Positions 23,278 through 34,103 of a stretch of 64,000 bases of DNA are shown here, one piece after another. Under the pieces are notes generated by a model. It was not told the DNA's origin. It did no database searches and saw nothing but the letters and a program-made list of their open reading frames with translations. Position 1 is the first letter of the stretch; every line of letters starts with the position of its first letter. Location of the stretch: positions 1,090,564 to 1,154,563 of the forward strand of contig JAJVDF010000140.1 in assembly GCA_022410635.1 (NCBI GenBank), given 5' to 3'. Made by a program: the position numbers and the translations under genes. Origin of the DNA: Tretioscincus oriximinensis. Lineage: Eukaryota; Chordata; Lepidosauria; Squamata; Gymnophthalmidae.

Positions 23278-23548
23278 TTGTTTTTATTTATTTATTTATT
23301 TATTTGTATTTTTATCCCGCCCTATACCCAAAGGTCTCAGGGCGGCCAACCACAGGGTGGCGCACATAGCTTTTGTTGCTTTCTCCACAACAGACACCCT
23401 GTGGAGTAGGTGGGGCTGAGAGAGTTCAAAGAACTGTGACTGGCCCAAGGTCACCCAGCTGGCTTTCATGGAGGAGTGGAGAATCGAACCGGTAGACTAC
23501 CAGGTACGAGTCCAACACTCAACCATTACACCAGACTGGCTCCATTTA
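23278..23548 (-). mobile_element. tRNA-derived SINE, family 1, minus orientation (best copy)
   Basis: The plus strand starts with (TTTA)n TTTGTATTTTTATCCCGCCC and TATACCCAAAGGTCTCAGGG, followed by CTCCACAACAGACACCCTG, CTGGCCCAAGGTCACCCAGC, box B as GAATCGAACC at 23481-23490, and ends ACACCAGACTGGCTCC. All parts of the SINE are well kept. Confidence 0.9.
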
Positions 23549-24142
23549 AGGATTGTGAGGAAGAAAAATTAAAAAGACTGTTTAAAATATAAACAAACAA
23601 GAAAGTTTATTGTTACAACAATGAATGGGTTGGTATAGGGAAAAAGAAAAAAACTGGTTAGAGCCATTCCACTCTGACCAGAATGCATACACAGCTTCAT
23701 AGAGCTACAACATTGAAACAGTAACTTCTTAAAGTAATATACACCAATAACTTTAAGTCAGCCAAGGCCGAGTCACTACTACGACCCTTCCAGGCTTCCA
23801 TAAACACTGCACACACACACCCCTCAGATGCTGACTGACAGTGGACCCCCTGTAGACTTGTTTGTAACATCAAGTCACCCCAACAGAAAGGCCAGTAGCC
23901 CTGGTCGGCCTCCTTCTTATACACTGGTCAGTTGGCTACTCGAGGCCCTATTGGCTGGCTCCTCCAGCCTCACCCCCTCCCAACCAGGGAATCAGGAAGC
24001 CACACCCCTGTCCAGGCCTGCTATTCCCCCCCCCTCCCTCTGGGATGACAAGGTGAATAAAAAGAAATACAAATCTTAAAGTAGGCAAACGCCACAACTA
24101 TCTGCAAGGAATGAATGGTAAATTAGATCAGATCTGTACTAA
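23549..24142. other. No gene; unassigned
   Basis: Includes a GC-richer part at 23880-24050 with a short run of C. It could be an old LTR or other repeat but has no diagnostic feature. Confidence 0.35.
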
Positions 24143-24285
24143 GGCCCTTTCTACACATGGCTTTATTTTGGGATATATCTTGGAATGGAGACTTGGCATC
24201 TGTGGCAGGCCCAAATGGCTCCTAATTTCTCCTACAATGGCATGCAGATGGCAGGCTCCTATTCCAAGATCCACCATAATGCCAA
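24143..24285. mobile_element. Fold-back element, family A
   Basis: Left end GGCCCTTTCTACACATGGC then TTTATTTTGGGATATATCTTGG, and right side GCAGATGGCAGGCTCCTATT and CCAAGATCCA. The terminal right end has decayed. Confidence 0.7.
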
Positions 24286-24904
24286 AAGTATTTGCTCATA
24301 CCACTCGTGTGGGTGAGAGATTTCTTTTTTTAGCATCTCATACAGAACACAGAGGACACCAGAGCGCCATCTTTGAAGCCTGCATAAGCTGCAGAGTTTC
24401 CAAATGGGTTGACATTTGAAATTTGACATCTAAAGAAGATTTTGTGGAAAATTATTCTGCAATCCATTAATTATTTCAAGGCAGAACCACATTCCAATAA
24501 AGAGGAACTGAAGAGACGTGAAGTTATTCTCTTGTGCATGAGAACGGATTTACTCCATCAGTGTTACATTGCCAAATGCTGGAAAACTCCTTTTAATGTT
24601 TCACCTATCTGGGGCAGGGAGACACACTTATCCTGAGAAAAGTTCTTGAAGAAACCAGTGTAATCTCATAAACCCATATTCCAGAATCCTAACCATATTG
24701 AGCTCATTCAGCTGAAGTAGTGCACTCAGAAATCAGAGAAAAATAGTTTATTCCAAGTTTTTGCCAACAATAGCAAAATACATAAATCAACCAACCATCA
24801 TTGTTTGGCAAAGGAGGGAATAAGAAATATTTCCCCTTAAATCTGCCTCATTGTCCCTAAAAGCCCATTGCCAATGTTTGAAGTAAAAGACAAACAACAA
24901 AAAC
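24286..24904. other. No gene; unassigned
   Basis: No recognisable feature. Confidence 0.45.
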
Positions 24905-25112
24905 AATTAGAATAATAATAAAGAGTGAGAGCAAGAGTGTGACAGAAAGAAAGTGAAAAAGAGAGTGAAAGAGTAAAAGAATAAAGAAGAGAGTGGGTGG
25001 GTGAGAGAGAGAGAGTGACTGAGAGAGAGACAGAGTGAAAGAGTGTGAGAGTGAAAAAGTAAAAGAGAAGAAGAAAGACGGAGGAGGAGGAGAAGAAGAA
25101 AAGGGTTTTTAT
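24905..25112. repeat. Purine-rich simple sequence (GA/GAAA/GAGTGA)
   Basis: About 200 bp almost without pyrimidines except T in GTGA units. Directly seen. Confidence 0.85.
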
Positions 25113-25250
25113 ACCCTGCTTTTCTTACCCNAAGGGCCTCAAAGTTATTTTTTGCGCCAAAGGTTCACATTCTATCTTCCCCATTATGCTGTGGTGGTTC
25201 CCATTTATTTAGTCACAGTCTGTTTCAATTTCTTGCAATTCTAATAGCGT
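25083..25250 (-). mobile_element. tRNA-derived SINE, family 2, minus, head missing
   Basis: The plus strand has AGAAGAAGAAAAGGGTTTTT then ATACCCTGCTTTTCTTACCC and GGTTCACATTCTATCTTCCC, as in the copy at 21258-21583. It stops before the tRNA-like head. Confidence 0.7.
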
Positions 25251-25954
25251 GAAGGAACCCTTGTTTGGAAGCATCTTTAAAAAGAAACAATACTGTGATC
25301 ACATCATTATTTTATATCGTCTTCAGTCTTGAGGATTAGAACTATTTTCTGTAAAGGAAATTAACCTGAAGATGATTTAAAGTAAAGGCTGAGCACAGTA
25401 AACAAAAGTGCATGCATTTAAAAAAAAATACTGACAACTGTTGTGTGAGCAGCAGTACTCTTTTTCAAATATTATTGTATTAGCTGAAATATGGAGAAAA
25501 TGAAACATTTAGACTGATATAGAAATGAGATGGATTCAACTTTAAAATTTTAAATATGAAATAGTAAAACAGTAAAACTGGCAGATCTGTCCACCCATGT
25601 TATGATCTTTTTTCAAGTTTTTGATATAGTGCAGCAGTTAGGAGGCAAGAGAAATGATGTTTTCCTGCCACCATAATTAACTCTATAGCAGATCCTGCAT
25701 CCTCTACTTAGTAAATGGTTCTTCAGGAGCNCTTAGACCCTTTCTACACAGGAAAGAAAAACAGCCCAGAAACTTCTATGATACTGTCTATAAAGGAGGC
25801 TTCTCCCTACAAGGATCCTATGGCATTCTGACCACCAAAATGCATGCTGAGATTCATCATGTTTTACTGGCTGGGATCTTTAAAATGTATAATTCCTCTC
25901 TCAGCACCCAGTCTTATAATAACAAATTAAATACTTAAAATACTACTCTGTTGT
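25251..25954. other. No gene; unassigned
   Basis: AT-rich sequence with no recognisable feature. Confidence 0.5.
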
Positions 25955-26412
25955 GTGAGGCATAGAGGTTAAGAAACGATCTTTCAATCGAGAGGCCTGT
26001 TCTTGAAGCCCTGTGTCAGCCATGAAGAGGGATGAGCACCCTCTACTGGCCTTCGCTTCAGCCAACTCAGCTGTTCGAAAGCAAGTAATTGCAATTAGAT
26101 AGGCTGACCAGATGACCCCTTTTTTGGGGGGGGGTTGAAAACCCAGTTTTGGGGTGCCCCCCCCCCCCCGGTTTTTGCTGAGGAAATTTTTTTCAAAAAA
26201 AGATTTTTTTAAAAAAAAACCTATATATTTTTCCTCAGCAAAAACCAGGAGAGAATCCCAAAACCGGGTTTTCAACACACACACACCCCCAAGGGGTCAT
26301 CTGGTCAGCTTACAATTAGATATATAAGTATCATCATCACAATGTGGTGGGGAAGATAGCATGTAAACCTTCAGGCGAAAAACAGCTTGTAAGCTGCTCA
26401 GTTCTTCTTCTA
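25955..26412 (+). mobile_element. tRNA-derived SINE, family 2, split by a family B element
   Basis: The head contains GAGGTTAAGAAACGATC and the body ATGAGCACCCTCTACTGGCC. The body resumes after 26312 with CAATTAGATATATAAG and the tail GCTTGTAAGCTGCTCAG then TTCTTCTTC. Confidence 0.75.
26100..26312. mobile_element. TIR fold-back element, family B, 213 bp
   Basis: The left end TAGGCTGACCAGATGACC and the right end GGTCATCTGGTCAGCTTA are inverted and almost perfect. Flanking CAATTAGA at 26092-26099 and 26313-26320 is an exact 8-bp duplication of SINE sequence (10 bp if the following TA is counted). The inner stem is GCTGAGGAAA / TTTCCTCAGC. No ORF of its own. This is the cleanest copy of the family. 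Confidence 0.9.
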
Positions 26413-26444
26413 GATGAAATATGTATTATCATAATATGAGATCA

Positions 26445-26660
26445 AGTTTGGTGCAATGGTTAGAGTGTTGGATTCTTATGTGGTAGTCTCCCAGTTCAAT
26501 CCCACACTCCTCCATGAAGCCATCTGGGTGACCTGTTGGGCCACTCACAGTTCTTTAGAACTCTTTCAGCTTCAACTACTTTACAGAGTATCTATTGTGG
26601 AGAAAGTAGCAAAAGCTATGTGAGCTGTCCTTTGATGAAAAGGATATTATAAACAAACAA
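26445..26660 (+). mobile_element. tRNA-derived SINE, family 1, plus orientation, old
   Basis: Head GTTTGGTGCAATGGTTAGAG, box B AGTTCAATCCC at 26493-26503, body CCATGAAGCCATCTGGGTG and CTATTGTGGAGAAAGTAGC. The tail is decayed. Confidence 0.8.
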
Positions 26661-27855
26661 TTGTTGTTGATATTGTTCTTATGTAAACCAATGTCATATA
26701 TCAGTAGCCTCTTTTAAATGATTCATTCTAGAATAGTGTTATCACATAAAAATCATAGGAATTTATAGCTTTAATGAAAATAGAAGAAATGAATTTTCAC
26801 CAGGCATAGCTTACATTGCCAGAAAACTCCTATTCTATTTTTTTTTACAATAACCCTATTCTTGAAGGAAAAATTGAATTTTTGAAAAGTGTGGTTTTAT
26901 TTATGCATTTGAGTATCCTTCTTTTTAAAAATGAATAAATAAATGTGGGGTTTTTCTTCTGTTTATGCAAGGAAATGTCACTTCTATATTTTCCCTGAAT
27001 GATGTTTTGGAAAGGATAAACTGGAATATGGGCTTCTAGCCATCCTGGATGTGTTGTAAAAGAGATGGGGAATATAGCTTATTTCCCTAAGTAGCTGAAG
27101 AATACAAGCAAGTCCAGAATGGGATTTTAGTCTGTTTTTTAAAAAATGTACTAAAGGAAAGCTGATGTAAATGATGACAACCAGATGTGTTTCTCTAATT
27201 TTAACTGTTTGTCTTAGAGACTCTCCCTACTGTCTAGGATATTTTTCTCCTAATTTGAAATCATCTTTAGATGGCTGTTAAATACAGATACTTTTTTTCT
27301 GTGCCTTTGTTTTCAATTCATTGTTCTACTATATTACAGCTGCAGGCTAGGATTCCAGTAATTTATACAGGGATTTGTTTTCAAGAATGATGACAAAAAA
27401 GTATTCATTTTGTTCCCTACAGCCACTTTTTAAAAAATTAATTGCTGTTCAAAGTGTGCTGGTTGTTCACCAGTCATAAAGTAAAAGCTAACCACAGATC
27501 CAACAGAAGGATGCTTAATGCCCAGGAATATCCAAAGTAGTATTAGTGCATGGAATTCTGGGAAATTCAGGCAGAGGCTTCCTCCTGAGCCAGCAGGGTG
27601 TACTGTGGTGGTTTCCATTTGGACTCTTAGATAGCTTGAGAAACTAGATGTCAATCGCATGACTGTCTTTCCATGAATATTCTAATTACGTATTTATACG
27701 TTGTTAACAACCTGTTTTATATAAGTTGCAGCAATAAAAATCAACAGATATTTTAATAACTGCCAGGAATAAGCAGCAAACACTTTCATGTGTATGCATA
27801 TAAAGTTTTTAATTTCACCAGCTTGATGTGTGGACACTAACAGGAAAAGAGGCAG
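26661..27855. other. No gene; unassigned
   Basis: AT-rich sequence with no clear repeat or exon. Confidence 0.5.
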
Positions 27856-27974
27856 AATTCTTCTTCTTCCTTCTCCCTCCTTCTCCATCTCCATCTCCTT
27901 TCCCATCTCCTTCTCCATCTCCATCTCCATCTCCTTCTCCTTCTCCTTCTCCTTCTCCTTCTCCTTCTCCTTCT

Positions 27975-28037
<63 letters not shown>

Positions 28038-28156
28038 ACTTCCTCCACTTCCTCCTCTTCCTCCTCTTCCTCCTCTTCCTCCTCTTCCTCCTCTTCTTCT
28101 TCTTCTTCCTCATTATTATTATTATTATTGTTGTTGCTGTTGTTGTTGTTGTTGTT
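27856..28156. repeat. 300-bp pyrimidine tract (CTT/CTC/CCT)n ending in (ATT)n and (GTT)n
   Basis: From 27858 to about 28110 there is almost only C and T on the plus strand with successive unit changes (TCTCCA, TTCTCC, TTC, TTCCTC), then (ATT)n and (GTT)n. Open frames on both strands here encode Glu/Lys, Ser/Pro or Phe/Leu runs and are not genes. Confidence 0.95.
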
Positions 28157-30745
28157 ATTCACAGATTTTAAAATTTATAGATTTTGTTTCAGATCATATT
28201 GCTTCCAACTGAGCCCAAGGTAAACTGTACAGTGAAGATGAATAAAAATGTTTATACCAAGCACAGAATCATTAAAGAAATCAGAAACAAATTAATCAAG
28301 TTAACCAGATTTTTAAAAAGTAATATTGCAACAAAATTTAAATAATGCCTTTTAAAATGTTTCAGTTATTCTGGAAATATTACATTATAATGGCAGTAGC
28401 AGCTGGCCTTATTGTGATTTCAGTGTGGAGATGCTTTCACAAAAAAGCCTTTGCATTTTAGTCTTGTGTGTCTCCTAGGCCACGATGATACTTGAATAAA
28501 AAAGGTTCATTTTATTGGGCCAAGCAGGCTATAAAAATGACACCCCTCACTGGNAAATCCACCCCAGTTTTCCTTCTCCTATTTTCTATTTCCTTCATCA
28601 GTGCCCAGATTGAAGATGAGGACTATATCTAAGGTTATTACTGTTTACCCCCACTGTTACCTGATGAGATCAATAATTACCACTCAGTGTAGCATANGAT
28701 AAAAGTGAATACCTCCATGATAACTTTTTCTCCACACATCTCAGGGCTCCAGTTATGCCCCAGGATAACTGAGGTAAAGGAATCCACTCACAGTGTGGCA
28801 CTCCTTGGNTCAATTATGCCACACACCATGTGGAACTGCCTGGGTCTGGCTGCNAGGGCATTTGGGAATCAATCAAGATTGTAAAATTGCACCAGGAAAG
28901 GCAAGAGTAGGTGAGTGGGCCCAGATTCAGAGCCTTTTCAGCACCGCTGTGCACTCTCAAGGCTCCCCCCCCCCACTCTAGTTGCACTCCTGCCTCCCTC
29001 CAATTTCCCTTGCTGTTCAGAACCTGAAGCAACAGGACTTGCTTGACCAGAGATTCCTTTCTTTCTCTTTTTGAACAAAACCCAATTACTGGTTCTTTAA
29101 TTTTTNCACCCTTTACAGTATAATTGCCATGTTACAAAACAGTAGAAAGGGAAGTTGCAATTCTTTCCTTTCTCCCATTTTTGGGTACAAAATTACATTT
29201 TTACATAAAAGTGTTACTCAAAAGTAATTCTTAACCCACTGCCTGCAATGTAGTATCAATGTTCCACAAAAGCAGAAAAGGAAATTGAAATTGTTCTGTA
29301 GTGTTCTCAGCCTAAGATTTTTTTTCCTAAATAAAGGAAGGTTAGGAAATCAGGACATGGCTTGAGAGGGCTGTCTGTGAAGCAGATGAAGTCTACACAC
29401 AAAACACCTTCACGTATATGAAGTGAAAATGGCTGATACAAGAAGGCAGAAGAACAGATAATATCAGAATTTAAAAGGAGCTCTGCTGACTTGGGCCACA
29501 GGCCTTTTAATCTAGAACTCTGGCTGCATCCCCATAAATAATTTTTATCACTTTGGTATTTACTTACATCAGTCTGAATTCACCCCATGAGTTCATACAG
29601 GTTCAGCAATCCATTGTGGTCTCGNTTTTTCCTGATAGTTACCGGAATTTTTTTCTGCCTTCGTTATGGACTACAATATAAACCCAGTATAAAGCCTTTG
29701 TGGGGTCTTCCGATGTGGGAACACGGTAAATCTCACAAGACCTCAAGGCTAGCTGTGAAGGTTCATTGGCTCTAAACTCATAGAGAATGCTGGGAATTCT
29801 AGTAAGACAAGCACAGCAGTGACTTATGGGAAATGCCATGTGCCAAGGAGGTACCAAGAATACAAGGAAATATAACAGGAAGACAGGAAACTAATGGGGA
29901 TTCGCTTACCCGTTATTCGGCTCCTTAGCTTGCCTAAGGTAGCTGGATCCAAAGTGTGCAGACATGTGTAAAGAGATTCACACGGAGACCGTAGCTTGGG
30001 TTCAAAGGTGATCCAGGAGGCTCATAGGGTTATGAGACACTCCAGAACACAGGTGTGCAGAAGCTTTTATTGACTACAGATCAGAAGGTGTGGATCAATN
30101 TTGTGATGTCAAAAAAGGGGTGGTACAGCACATGTGGGTCAGGGCGGACCCAGGTATTGACACCTGTGTGACGCATTACTCTCCTCCCAAGGAGGTGCAG
30201 CCTGTGTCAGGAAATGCCAAATATGGTATGGTGGTGAGATACAGGATGGACCCCTTTAGCCTTTGTTTGCCCTGGCTATTATTCCTAAGTACAGGAATAC
30301 TGTGACTCACCCAAGGGAGTAATGGTTTAATGGGCTTCCTTGAGGCCACTATCAGGCTAATGGTCCTAGCCCAGGTGCATGGCCAAGTAAACATTGATAT
30401 TCCATTTGCCATAATGGGTGTCATTAATCCATTCAGTCTGGTAAGGTTTCTTGAGCAAGATATGCCCTCAGGACAGGAAGGGAGATTTGGCTTCTCCTGT
30501 TTACTCCTGGGGCTGGGGTGACCAGAGATTTTTTCAAAATTTCCATTCAGGTCTCACTTTGGCTAGCAAAGGTCAATCCTAGTATATTTTATATCAGATA
30601 TATTAATGCCAATTAATATATGTCCCACATGGCTAACCCCAACAGGAAACAGTGTGGAATATTGAAGGTTAGTGGGGATGCAAGCAAAATGGTTTCTTCT
30701 GGATTTAGAGTAAATTCTGGAATAAAACAGAACTTAGTNAGGGGG
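28157..30745. other. No gene; unassigned, some likely old repeats
   Basis: The part at 28866-28985 is a second copy of the unclassified repeat at 22842-23000. The part at 29900-30530 has the mixed composition of an old LTR or retroelement but no termini that I can define. GAATGCTGGGAATTCTAGT at 29785-29803 resembles the ZNF143/THAP11 site. No coding exon. Confidence 0.4.
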
Positions 30746-31135
30746 CTTTGCCTTAAGCAGTGGCCCACCAATTGCTTCTAGGCATTCACAAGCAGAAGGC
30801 TAAACCATCATTACCCGCTCTCAATTCCCAGCAAATGGCACTTAGTGGAATCTTGCCTGTCTCTTCATCCTGGAGGCAATGACTAGGACTAGATTGTAGT
30901 AGCCATTGATACACTCTCAGCCTCCATGAAGCTGTCTAATCTTTTCTTAAAGCTATCCAGACCAATAGTTGTCACCACTTCTGTAGAGAAAACTACTTTC
31001 CCTTGTACTTCCTAACTATCCTGGACATCAGCTTCAAAGAGTGCTCCCTGGTTCTAGTGTAACATGATTTGGATTTCCTCCACTCTCTTTACCTTTTGTG
31101 CCCCATACATAATTTTATACACTTCAACTAGGTCA
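30746..31135 (-). mobile_element. CR1 LINE fragment, old, minus orientation
   Basis: It follows the same order as 9545-10065 and 17955-18440 (GTGGCCCACCAATTGC, then TTAAAGCTATCCAGACCAAT, then ATTTTATACACTTCAAC) but with many changes, so it is an older copy. Confidence 0.7.
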
Positions 31136-33597
31136 CAAAGGATTCTGTATGAACAAGGGAAGAAGGACAAGCAGAACCCATAAACCATGATTTGCCTTTA
31201 TTGTCCTTTCAACAGTAAAATCAGAGTTCAAATTGCAATAATCATTTCCTTTCTCAGGTGTGGGTGAAAGATAGGAGGCAGAAGTACTAACAATGGAAAA
31301 TGCCTACACAGTCAGACAAAAGGTGAGAGGGGAGAGAAAGTCCTCCTTTGATCACCCACAAATGGGTTCTACATTCTCCTTGATCACAAACCTTGTATGT
31401 AAAAACAGACTAAACCTGCCAGTGTGAAATTCCAGAAATCAGCTAATCAGTTTACTTGCTTTTAAGGACTATGGAGTGACTTGTTTTTGGCAAAGCACCT
31501 ATTTGGGTGATTTACTTTTAGCTACGATAGAATTTCAAAATCCGAGAAATTGTCTTGTTCATGAACTTTGGATCTAATTGGGTTTCAAGAACCAGTCTTC
31601 AACCAGGTTGCAGATTACAAGTGAACTTTGATTCTGACCAGTTGAATTCATCAAGATGGATGAAAACTGGATTGTGATTGAAATTGTTACCCATACTCCT
31701 TCACAAATGGATCTCCTTCAGATTTTTTTTTTCTTAGACAAAAGATAGATCAGTTTCTTCCAATATTGCTATAAGGTATCTCAGTCCCTGCTTGCACAGG
31801 CTGATCACCAAAATGCCTTACAGAGCCTTTGCAAACAGGGTTTTGAATAATCCCTTATGACCATGTTAACTGTGTTCAACAGCATCAAAAAGACTTCAAA
31901 TTATCTTTCTCTGTTTTAGAATATACCAGTAATTGCTGAGCAAGTTAATATTTGTGGGATTTACACAACAGCACATATAAAGTATAAAAGCTCATTTACA
32001 ACAACCATAATAAGCAGTAAAGAAATTAGTACAATGAAAATATGCCTTTCAATCTTATTTACATCAGGTTTTTGCTTTAGCTCATTTAAGGGGGGAATTG
32101 TTTCTGATACGAATGGACAAGTTCATCAATAGATGTTGATTGTTCTTTCCTACATTACCCTCTTTCTGCAAGCACTCATTGGATTAGATTGACTATTAGA
32201 ATGACTGCAATGTCTTGGTATAGCAAATTCAGAGAAATAGCCGTGTTAGTCTAGCAGAAAGTCCAGGTGGTTTGATGTAGCTTCACATTTTCTATCAGCC
32301 TTATGTTTAATCAAATTTCTTGGTTTCTCTTCTTCTACTTTTGACTTAGTAGCAAAGAAAGAAGATGGACTTAAAATGAGTAAAACTTCTTCAGACTACA
32401 AATGACAGCTCTTATCAGTATGCAGCAGGGTTGATCACAGCTGTGCTGCACATCTGCTATACAGATGTGTGCATTCCACACACAAAAGTACTGTTTAGAT
32501 CCACTGTTAGCAAGGATTGCATTGGAACACAAGAGTCACATTNTTCTGCTTGAAGTAAGAATAATCTTCTGCTGAGTGTCTTGGCATTTTATTTATGTAG
32601 GACAAACTGGCAAAAAAGAGTAGAAACCCATTGTTAAAATGCATGCTGAAATATTTTTGCACAAATATTGCACAGCACATTTACAAAGTCAATTCAAAGA
32701 TTGCAGAGAGAGTCCAACAGAACAGACCAAAGAAGGCAGGAGACTCTCTAGAAGTCTGACAATTAATGAATACATAGACTTAGACCTCCTGTATGGACCA
32801 CTGAATTATTTTAAAACTTAAAACAGGAAATAACCCAAAGCTAGTCTNCATCGAGCTATAATGTTGCCAAGCACAATTAGAGATCCATAAATATGCAGGT
32901 GTTTTATCTGTCAATTCCAGGTCTTCCTTTACACTTTTATAGAATTTACGAATAGGTAAATAACATCCAAATGGTGCAGGAAGTTACTGCTTCTGCCATT
33001 ATAGCCCTCCTCCCCAGGCTTGATTGTCATACATGCTGCTGCACATCGCTGTGCATACATGTGACATAGTCATCCAAACACAGATGAGACATGTGCTGAG
33101 ACTTTCTGAACCTGAATTTTGGCTTCATACACATGCATGACAATGAGTACCAGTATGCACCCTGATCCCACCCATGGACTTGATAAAAGGAACTGTGTCA
33201 GTTTGATATGACTCACTTTTTCCTGAGTTGCATAAGGATTGCCAGATAAAGGGTTGCCAGATAAAGTAACTGGCAGTCCTCAGTCTCTAACTAACTGCAC
33301 TTTGACACAACCCTATCCAAAGTTGAACAGCAAAGAGATTATCCAAGAGCACAACAATTACAGGTTTATCTCTACTCAGACAATACCTAAANCCACTTAA
33401 CAATCAATTAAACAATTAAACACTAACTGCCCAATGTCAATGAGGAAACAGAGAACAGAAGGCTGTATTTCATCACTACTAAAAGAGAATCTTTGCTCAG
33501 AAGATGTTGTATAATCAAGTAGCAAAATGTCTGAAAATGGAGTATTCAGTTTAGAAAACTCTGACATCCAAAGTCAATAGGCCTAAGGTCCAGCATA
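31136..33597. other. No gene; unassigned, one short repeat signature
   Basis: AAATAGCCGTGTTAGTCTAG at 32235-32254 is a motif of a repeat widespread in reptile genomes and recurs degraded near 36420 and 38970. ATTGCCAGATAAAGGGTTGCCAG at 33239-33261 is a short tandem duplication of a TIR-type end. The rest is AT-rich without signal. Confidence 0.4.
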
Positions 33598-33782
33598 AGG
33601 TCTTTTCTGNACCAGCCCTTATTCTGGATTACATTTTAGAACAAAAACTTGCTAGCTATATGCTAGTGCAGACTAAGGCTGATCTCACTGGGTCAGCCAT
33701 AATCTACATTAGTCTGAGGATTGCAAGTCCTTCTTCTAAAACACTGTACAATCTAGAATAAAGGCCAGGGGCAGGAAGGNGC
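33598..33782. mobile_element. Fold-back element, family A
   Basis: CCCTTATTCTGGATTACAT at the left and ACAATCTAGAATAAAGGCC at the right are inverted, with a duplicated centre (GCAGACTAAGG, ATAATCTACATTAGTCTG). Confidence 0.7.
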
Positions 33783-33948
33783 TATGTTTTCCAGTTTACA
33801 AACTCTCAGTTTTTCTTTAGCAAAATGGGGTCTTGTAACTGAAATATTTTTCAATAGCAAGTAGATCTTGAATTTCTAGTCAGAGTTTTTTCAATATGTA
33901 ATGATTAATAAATATCAGATTCCAACTGGATTCTAGGGTAACATCTAT

Positions 33949-34103
33949 GACCCCTTTTGCACTGGATCTCATTCTAGATGGTATTCTGGAATAGGGATAT
34001 GCTAGCCAGATCCTAGTATGGACATTACAGCAGGATACAGGGGATGCAGTTCCCTATTTTAGGATATAATCCAGGATAAATTCCAGTGTAGAAAGAGTCT
34101 AGG
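33949..34103. mobile_element. Fold-back element, family A
   Basis: Left end GACCCCTTTTGCACTGGAT then CTCATTCTAGATGGTATTCTGG. Right end TAGGATATAATCCAGGATAA and CAGTGTAGAAAGAGTC. Confidence 0.75.

Noticed and set aside
23470..23548. tRNA gene
   Set aside because: Box A and box B belong to the head of a SINE. There is no cloverleaf with a proper acceptor stem, and a SINE body follows.
27694..28223. Frames of 113-139 codons in the pyrimidine tract
   Set aside because: Products are Glu/Lys, Ser/Pro or Phe/Leu runs from simple sequence.
29900..30530. Endogenous retrovirus or LTR
   Set aside because: No primer binding site, polypurine tract, terminal repeats or retroviral frame could be found.
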